64,000 nucleotides of DNA from positions 4,526,001 through 4,590,000 of the forward strand of contig NZ_CP044532.1 in NCBI RefSeq assembly GCF_026427775.1. Reading direction: 5' to 3'. Under the pieces are notes generated by a model. The model did not search any database, was not told where the DNA came from, and worked only from the letters and a program-made list of their open reading frames with translations. The position numbers and the translations under genes are program-made. Origin of the DNA: Arthrobacter sp. CDRTa11 (GTDB lineage: Bacteria > Actinomycetota > Actinomycetes > Actinomycetales > Micrococcaceae). Below, piece by piece: positions 58,576 to 64,000 of the stretch; within the stretch, counting starts at the first letter, position 1, and every line of letters begins with the position of its first letter.

Positions 58576-59031
58576 CTAGTTGGCGGTGGTAAGGGCTTCT
58601 TCGAGCAGATGGACGGACCGCCGTGCGACGTCCACGGCTGCGTCCACCGAACTCTGGTCGTAGCTGCCCTCAGGTGCGAGGAAGTTCATGGATCCGATGG
58701 TCTGGCCGTTGCTTACGACCGGAACGTTGACGATGGCGCCGCAGTCCAGTGACTCGATGGTTGCCGAATCAAAGAAGAACGCGCGGACCGCTTCCTTATC
58801 CGCTCCCAGGAACGGCTGCTGTCCAATGAGCACCTGCTCCAGCCACACCCGGTTCGTGTCCCCGGCGAGGGTCTTCTTCCCGCCGACCGGATAGACATCG
58901 GGATGGGTGGTGTAGACGCGGGCCATACTGGCACCGTTATCGGCAATGACGGAGGCGGTAAAGAGCGTGACACCGACTGCTTCCCGGGCGTGAGCGTACA
59001 CGTCGTCAAAGGATTCAAATTGGGAACTCAT
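58576..59031 (-). CDS. GAF-domain protein
   Basis: Single-domain protein of 151 aa with a GAF-type fold: ARVYTTHPDVYPV, then an alpha helix, GAIVNVPVVSNGQTIGSMNFL as the central strands, and a C-terminal helix. No output domain (kinase, HTH, cyclase) is attached. GAF domains bind small ligands. Placed between hyuB and the amidohydrolase, it is probably a ligand-binding accessory or allosteric partner for this pathway, which is inference. The ATG is preceded by AAGGAC-like bases. Confidence 0.75.
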   Translation of the reverse strand: MSSQFESFDDVYAHAREAVGVTLFTASVIADNGASMARVYTTHPDVYPVGGKKTLAGDTNRVWLEQVLIGQQPFLGADKEAVRAFFFDSATIESLDCGAIVNVPVVSNGQTIGSMNFLAPEGSYDQSSVDAAVDVARRSVHLLEEALTTAN

Positions 59032-59075
59032 AACGTCCTTATCTTTCTTGATGGGAGCCCATCCGCTGGCGGTGC

Positions 59076-60749
59076 CTAGTAGCCGTAGTGGGTCTTGGCG
59101 TAGTCTTCGGTGATGAAACCGTTGACGATGTCATAGGTGATGGCATCGCGGGAGCGTTTGGAAACCTCTCCGAAACCGCCGCCCCCTCCCACGGCGAGGC
59201 GGACGACGTCGCCGGCCTTGATCTTGTGGGCGTTCGCCTTCAGGGTACGGACCTCATCAGAGCGGCCGGGGTTGATGACAACTTCCGGGCCCTGGGCGTC
59301 GGATCCGCCGAAGAGCCCCCAGGCGGGGGTCTTCGACCGCTCGAACCAGAGCCCGACCACGCAGTCAGCCAGGAATTCGTATTCGCGCACCACGCCGTTG
59401 CCGCCACGGTACTGCCCGGGGCCTCCGGAATTGGGGCGGATGGAGTACTCGTTGATCCGGAACGGGTAGCGGGTCTCCAGCATCTCGATGGGCAGGTCCT
59501 TGAGGGAGCCGTTGACGTTGTTGATCATGGCTGATTCACCATCCGTGCCCTGCCAGGCACCCCAGCCGCCCAGGGTTGCTTCCATGGTGACGAAGTTCCG
59601 GCCGAAGCGGGCGTCGAAACCGGCGGCGGTGATGATCATTGAGTCACCGTGGCTGGCGCTGGCGACGCGTTCGGGCATGGCAGGGGCCATTGCCTTGGAG
59701 ACGAGGTCGATCAGCAGCCCCAGGTGGGAGAAGTACCACTGGCACGGTGCCGGCGTAACGGCGCCGAGCACTGAGCCGGACCGAACCTGGGTGGTCATTG
59801 GCCGGAATGAGCCGCCGTTGGAGTTGGACTCCGGGCTGACTAGAAGTTTGTAGCCTACCCGCAGTGCCGAGACGGCCTGGGCGGCACCGCAATTGACCGG
59901 GCCCATGGTCTGGTCCGCCGAACCGGTGACATCGAAGTCAACGGTGTCGCCGGCTACAGTGATCCGCAGCCTGATCGGAATGGGAGTATCCAAATTGATG
60001 CCGTCGTTGTCCAGGAAGCCCTCGGCTTCGTAGACCCCGTCCGGGATGTTGCGGACGGTCGCACGCTCAATTTCCTCCGTTTGGCGGAAGATCTCATCCC
60101 GGGCGGCATCCAGCTGCTCCATTCCGTACCTGCCCACGAGCTCCTTCATCCGGGTGGTTCCCATCCGGAGCGCTGCGATCATCGCGTGCATGTCACCAAT
60201 GGTCTGGTAGGGGAAGCGCACGTTGGTCCGGATCAGGTCCACAACCGAAGTCTCGACTCCGGCTTCGACCAGCTTGACCGGCCCCATCCTGAAGCCCTCC
60301 TGGAAGATATCCGTCGAGTCCATCGAGCCGCCCACATCTTTGGACCCCATGTCCATCCAGTGCGCACGGGTGGCTGCGAACCCGACCACCGCGCCGTCGT
60401 CGAAAATCGGAGCAAAAAGGGTCACATCGTTCAGGTGAGTGCCGCCCAGGTATGAGTCATTGAGGATCCAGATGTCTCCTTCCTGCCAGACCGCGCGGCC
60501 GTACATCTCTTCCACAGCGATCGAACAGGTTTCGAGGTTGCCGAGGAACAGCGGCAGGCCGGCGGACTGCCCGAGCACGCGGTGTTCGGTGTCGAGGAGG
60601 GCCACCACGCAGTCCCCGCCCTCATAGAGGATTGGTGAGTAAGCGGAACGGATCAGGGTGGCGTTCATGTCATCCGCAGCGCTGGTGAGCGCGTTGCGGA
60701 TGATTTCCACGGTGACGGGATCCAGGGTTTTGACTGCTGTAATTGTCAT
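59076..60749 (-). CDS. hyuB: Hydantoinase B / oxoprolinase family subunit
   Basis: Subunit of 557 aa of the ATP-dependent hydantoinase/oxoprolinase/acetone carboxylase superfamily (HyuB). The N-terminal VTVEIIRNALTSAADDMNAT and the SYLGGTHLNDVTLFAPIF and NSGGPGQYRGG motifs are typical. I chose the ATG at 60749 with GAGG upstream; the open frame extends further but overlaps hyuA. It starts 11 bases after hyuA ends, so the two form a complex. Substrate may be a hydantoin, oxoproline or similar cyclic amide. Confidence 0.92.
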   Translation of the reverse strand: MTITAVKTLDPVTVEIIRNALTSAADDMNATLIRSAYSPILYEGGDCVVALLDTEHRVLGQSAGLPLFLGNLETCSIAVEEMYGRAVWQEGDIWILNDSYLGGTHLNDVTLFAPIFDDGAVVGFAATRAHWMDMGSKDVGGSMDSTDIFQEGFRMGPVKLVEAGVETSVVDLIRTNVRFPYQTIGDMHAMIAALRMGTTRMKELVGRYGMEQLDAARDEIFRQTEEIERATVRNIPDGVYEAEGFLDNDGINLDTPIPIRLRITVAGDTVDFDVTGSADQTMGPVNCGAAQAVSALRVGYKLLVSPESNSNGGSFRPMTTQVRSGSVLGAVTPAPCQWYFSHLGLLIDLVSKAMAPAMPERVASASHGDSMIITAAGFDARFGRNFVTMEATLGGWGAWQGTDGESAMINNVNGSLKDLPIEMLETRYPFRINEYSIRPNSGGPGQYRGGNGVVREYEFLADCVVGLWFERSKTPAWGLFGGSDAQGPEVVINPGRSDEVRTLKANAHKIKAGDVVRLAVGGGGGFGEVSKRSRDAITYDIVNGFITEDYAKTHYGY

Positions 60750-60759
60750 TTTTGGTACC

Positions 60760-62811
60760 TCAGTTTCCTTCGACGTTTTCAGAACGGATGACCAGGGAGC
60801 CGAACTCGTCGACCTCGACGTTGAACCCGGGTGGAACCACGGTGGTGGCGGTCTGCTCCACGATGATGGCGGGTCCTTCGAAAGTGTGGCCGGCCCCGAG
60901 GTCATCCCGGCGGACTATGGTGGTGTCGTGCTCGACGTGGTCAAAGACCACGCGGCGGGTTTCGTGCTTGAACTCCGGGTCCTGTGCGGTGGCGTGACTG
61001 GGAGCTTCCAGTCGTCCCAGGTCGCCGACGGCCTGGGTGCGCAGTGTGACGATTTCGATCGGGGCGCCGAGGTTGGAGTGGCCGTAGCGCTCGTGGTACA
61101 TCGCGGAAAAGCGGACAGCGAGGTTCGCGATGAAGTCGGGAGACTCGGGTTCGTCAGCGGATGTCAGGGGAACGTTCAGGGAGAACTCCTGCGATTGGTA
61201 GCGGACGTCCACGGACGCCGTCGTGGCGCGGCTTTCCTCCGGGACTCCTTCCGAGACCAGAGAGGACAAACCGTCGACTTCCATCGAGCGCAGGATGCCG
61301 GCCATGTCTGCCACATCGATGTCTTCGTCGAGGTAGAAGTAGGGTTCGGAGAAGTCCTTGCGGATGTTGGTTTGCAGCATGCCCCAGGCGGAGAAAGCGC
61401 CGGGGAAGCGCGGAACGATCGTTTCCGGGATGCCAAGTTCCTTAGCAAGGAAGACGGCGTGCATGGGTCCGGCTCCGCCGAAGGCTACGAGGGAGAAGTC
61501 GCGGGGTTCGATGCCGCGGGAGATGGTGATGGTCCGGATGGCCTGCGCCATCTGTGAGTTGGCGACGTCGCAAATGCCTTCGGCCATGGCGATGGGATCC
61601 AGCCCGAGTTGGTCACCTACTGTTTTCAGGGCTGTTATCGCGGCTTCACGGTCCAAGGCGACCTGTCCTCCGGCGAACCAGTCCGGATCGACACGGCCGA
61701 GCACCAGGTTGGCGTCGGTAACTGTGGGTTCCGTCCCGCCGCGGCCGTAGCAGGCCGGTCCGGGATTGGCTCCTGCGGAACGCGGTCCAACCCGGAGGCC
61801 CCCGGCTTCGAGCCAAGCGACGGAGCCGCCGCCAGCGCCGACGGTGTGGATATTGACAACGCTCATGAGCATCGGCAGACCTTCAAGGTGGGCCTCCGTG
61901 GAGACGTCCGGCTTGCCGTCAACCACCAAGGAAACGTCAAAGGATGTACCGCCCATGTCCACACCGATGAGGTTGCGGTTGCCCGAGACACCCGCCAGTT
62001 CGACATCGCCCATGGCACCGCCGACGGGGCCGGAAAGTAGCGTCTGCAGCGGCCGCTTGCGGGCGGACTCGGCTGTAAGGACGCCGCCTGAGGACTGCAT
62101 GATGTGCAGCGGGGCTTCCACTCCCCGGTCGGCGAGCTTCTCTTCCAAGTCCAAAAGGTAATTGCGTACAACCGGCCCCGTATAGGCCTCCACGACGGCG
62201 GAGGACGTGCGCTCGTATTCGCGCCATTCCTTGGCTGCTTCGTGCGAAAGGGAGACTGTGAAGTCTTCCCCGAGTTCCTCGATCAGGATTTCGCGGGCCC
62301 TGAGTTCATGCGAGTGGTTCTTGTAGCTGAACAGGAACGCAACGGCGACGGCGCCGTACCCCTCATCCACTGCCCGGCGCGCTGCCTGGCGGACTGCCAG
62401 TTCATCCAAGGGCACGAGTTCCTGGCCTTGACTGTCCAACCTGCCACCGACGCCGATGACGTCCTTGCGCTCGACCAGCGGGGCAGGCTTGCGGTACTGG
62501 GCATTGTAGAGCTCAAGACGGGGGCCTCGGGCAATGTGATAGGTATCTTCGATGCCGGCCGTGGCCAGCAGTAGCACGGGAACCCCACGACGTTCCAGGA
62601 ACGCATTCAGGCCCTGGGTGGTGCCGTGGACCAGGAAATCGATGTCAGAGAGATCCTCAACTATCGATTCGAGGCCTGCGATGACGCCGGCACTCAGGTT
62701 CCCCGGCGTAGTGGACGCCTTCGTAGCCGCGTAGGTTCCGGCGTCCTGGTCGTACGCCACAATGTCCGTGAAGGTTCCGCCGATATCCATCGACACCCTG
62801 TAGTTCGGCAT
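60760..62811 (-). CDS. hyuA: Hydantoinase A / oxoprolinase family subunit
   Basis: ATP-binding subunit of 683 aa. The N-terminal YRVSMDIGGTFTDIVAYD is the hydantoinase A/oxoprolinase motif, with LVHGTTQGLNAFLER and, further in, GVDMGGTSFDVSL, both parts of the actin-like ATPase fold. GAGGAG six bases before the ATG sets the start. It is the first gene of the hyuAB-GAF-amidohydrolase operon and is divergent from the MFS transporter gene across 551 bases. Confidence 0.93.
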   Translation of the reverse strand: MPNYRVSMDIGGTFTDIVAYDQDAGTYAATKASTTPGNLSAGVIAGLESIVEDLSDIDFLVHGTTQGLNAFLERRGVPVLLLATAGIEDTYHIARGPRLELYNAQYRKPAPLVERKDVIGVGGRLDSQGQELVPLDELAVRQAARRAVDEGYGAVAVAFLFSYKNHSHELRAREILIEELGEDFTVSLSHEAAKEWREYERTSSAVVEAYTGPVVRNYLLDLEEKLADRGVEAPLHIMQSSGGVLTAESARKRPLQTLLSGPVGGAMGDVELAGVSGNRNLIGVDMGGTSFDVSLVVDGKPDVSTEAHLEGLPMLMSVVNIHTVGAGGGSVAWLEAGGLRVGPRSAGANPGPACYGRGGTEPTVTDANLVLGRVDPDWFAGGQVALDREAAITALKTVGDQLGLDPIAMAEGICDVANSQMAQAIRTITISRGIEPRDFSLVAFGGAGPMHAVFLAKELGIPETIVPRFPGAFSAWGMLQTNIRKDFSEPYFYLDEDIDVADMAGILRSMEVDGLSSLVSEGVPEESRATTASVDVRYQSQEFSLNVPLTSADEPESPDFIANLAVRFSAMYHERYGHSNLGAPIEIVTLRTQAVGDLGRLEAPSHATAQDPEFKHETRRVVFDHVEHDTTIVRRDDLGAGHTFEGPAIIVEQTATTVVPPGFNVEVDEFGSLVIRSENVEGN

Positions 62812-63362
62812 GTGTATCTCCTCATAGTTCTGGAATGGAAAGGGTTCTGGAATGGAACTCTGTGTGTGGAAGATCACGCTACATATGGGGCCGACCGAGG
62901 TGGTGGGCATAGTGCACGGTTCGGCTGCAGTCGGACGGGCAGAGTGCATAACAGGTTTGCGCGTGCACCGGAATTGTCGGGGCCTGCGGGCTCCAAAGAA
63001 TGGGCGTGAGGCTACTGCATGGCTGGCGCCAGCCATGAAGGGCCTGGCAGCGGTGGATCGGGAATCTGCCTGATATCCCCAGATCAAGAAAATGCTTTTG
63101 ACCTGCGCAGAGACGTGCGCTTTTAGAAGAGCAGTGCTTTACGCCCAAACAGGCAAATCAAATAAGTGCAAAGTGAACACCATCGGGGCGCGCACCGTTT
63201 GTAGTGTGAGGTCAATCACTCGGCGGGAGGCTAGGACCAGCTACTCCGAGTGGAGGCTTGGATAGCTGCTCCGAGGTGGATTCCTTGATATCCGGGCTGT
63301 TCTCCGTGCACAGAAACCCTGCGTGTACTTCTTATCCTGTCCAAAATATCGGAGGTCAAAAC
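62812..63362. other. Divergent intergenic region between hyuA and the MFS gene
   Basis: No gene is seen in 551 bases. Imperfect direct repeats, AGCTACTCCGAGTGGA at 63239-63254 and AGCTGCTCCGAGGTGGA at 63264-63280, lie about 100 bases before the transporter start and may be regulator sites. Promoters for both operons must lie here. Confidence 0.5.
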
Positions 63363-64000
63363 GTGTCAAGTATCGACCCACTCATTTCAGGGCAAGCGCC
63401 CGGGACGGCGAGCCCACCTCGCTCCTTGGCCGTCGGGCATGCGTTCCGCGACATGCCATTCGGGTCCATTCACTTCAAAATCGGTGCCGTCCTCTTCTTC
63501 GCTTTCGCGATTGAAGCCTGGGAGATGCTCATCCTCACTTACGTCGCCGGTGATCTGGCGACCAGCCTGCAGGTCGGTGCGACCCAGGTGGGAATCGCCA
63601 TCTCGGCACTCTTCCTCGGCATGATCCCCGGATCTCTCCTATGGGGCCCCATCTCCGACCGGATCGGCCGGAAAGCGACGTGCGCGTGGAGTTTCGCCGG
63701 CTACGGCGTCATCACACTGCTGAGCAGCTTCGCGCCGAACTTCGAGACCCTCGCGATAGCCCGCTTCCTCTCCGGGTTTTTGTTCTCCGGCGTCTTCACT
63801 GTGACCTTCCCGTACTTTGAAGAACTCCTCCCGGTCAAGGTCCGCGGAAAGGCGTCGGTCTATCTCGCTGCGGGGTGGCCTATTGGCATCCTTGCCGCCC
63901 TCGGAACTACCGCCCTGATTGGAGGGCACGGTTGGCGTTGGGTCGTTGCTGTCAGCGCACTCGCCAGCCTATGGGGCATCGTTGTGTACAAGGTCGTTCC
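63363..64000 (+). CDS. MFS transporter, aromatic-acid:H+ symporter-like (partial)
   Basis: Five-prime part of a major facilitator transporter, 212 codons before the window ends. A GTG start is preceded by GGAGGT five bases upstream. Helix 1 (FFAFAIEAWEMLILTYVAGD) and the GRKATC loop after DRIGRKA (MFS signature in WGPISDRIGRKA) are clear, as is the second MFS segment RFLSGFLFSGVFTVTFPY. It is divergent from hyuA and probably imports the substrate of that operon. The C-terminal half is missing. Confidence 0.85.
   Translation, partial: MSSIDPLISGQAPGTASPPRSLAVGHAFRDMPFGSIHFKIGAVLFFAFAIEAWEMLILTYVAGDLATSLQVGATQVGIAISALFLGMIPGSLLWGPISDRIGRKATCAWSFAGYGVITLLSSFAPNFETLAIARFLSGFLFSGVFTVTFPYFEELLPVKVRGKASVYLAAGWPIGILAALGTTALIGGHGWRWVVAVSALASLWGIVVYKVV

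Overview
The window is high-GC DNA from an actinobacterium, most likely a member of the Micrococcaceae close to Arthrobacter, Paenarthrobacter or Pseudarthrobacter. The basis is codon use, gene style and operon content (catabolic operons, riboswitch-led gcvPTH with glyA and sdaA, PucR with guanidino and amine catabolism, fused PntA). This taxonomic call is inference. No rRNA, tRNA, CRISPR array or intact insertion sequence was recognised.

Region 1 (13-15943) is an amine-type catabolic locus around a TetR regulator. One minus-strand run reads acyl-CoA ligase, crotonase, zinc alcohol dehydrogenase, aldehyde dehydrogenase, Baeyer-Villiger-type monooxygenase, a hotdog protein matching beta-aminoacyl-CoA ammonia lyases, a PuuB-like FAD oxidase, a membrane protein and a flavin amine oxidase. 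A second minus-strand operon reads SCP2-like protein, glutamine-synthetase-like ligase and a class-C26 gamma-glutamyl hydrolase. An HSL-type esterase is divergent from it. Together they contain the parts of a gamma-glutamylated amine route (ligase, oxidase, aldehyde dehydrogenase, hydrolase), then CoA activation, ammonia elimination and hydration. The monooxygenase and esterase also fit a ketone-to-ester-to-alcohol branch. A 13-nt motif shared by the tetR and monooxygenase upstream regions is a candidate operator. This locus is the best candidate for an undescribed pathway.

Region 2 (16094-28378) holds a small protein and metH, then an accessory island between metH and lipA. The island carries a two-gene Hachiman-like defence system (hamA nuclease, hamB helicase), a lower-GC four-helix membrane protein, a protein with a HEPN-like R-N-x3-H motif, gene-poor stretches and a decayed fragment of an ABC exporter gene at its lipA edge.

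Region 3 (28379-37080) is a glycine-serine module on the minus strand: tandem glycine riboswitch, gcvP, gcvT, gcvH, glyA, sdaA, lipA. It would turn glycine into methylene-THF, then serine, then pyruvate, with lipoyl synthase serving GcvH.

Region 4 (37184-44157) has a PucR-type regulator facing an operon for a guanidino or amine compound: ureohydrolase, NCS1 permease, aminobutyraldehyde-type dehydrogenase and a sugar-lactone-oxidase-family flavoprotein. An AAA ATPase with no usable canonical start at its conserved N-terminus and a saccharopine-dehydrogenase-like protein follow.

Region 5 (46757-56841) contains pntB-pntA, pdxS without pdxT, a second glyA with a C-terminal frameshift, an internal scrap of a second sdaA, and a heterodimeric ABC exporter pair. 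A second decayed exporter fragment lies beside pntB. These remnants indicate past deletion or recombination in the area.

Region 6 (56842-64000) is a hydantoin- or oxoproline-type catabolic operon (hyuA, hyuB, GAF protein, amidohydrolase) divergent from an MFS transporter that runs off the end. A decayed alpha/beta-hydrolase fragment lies beyond the operon's 3' end.
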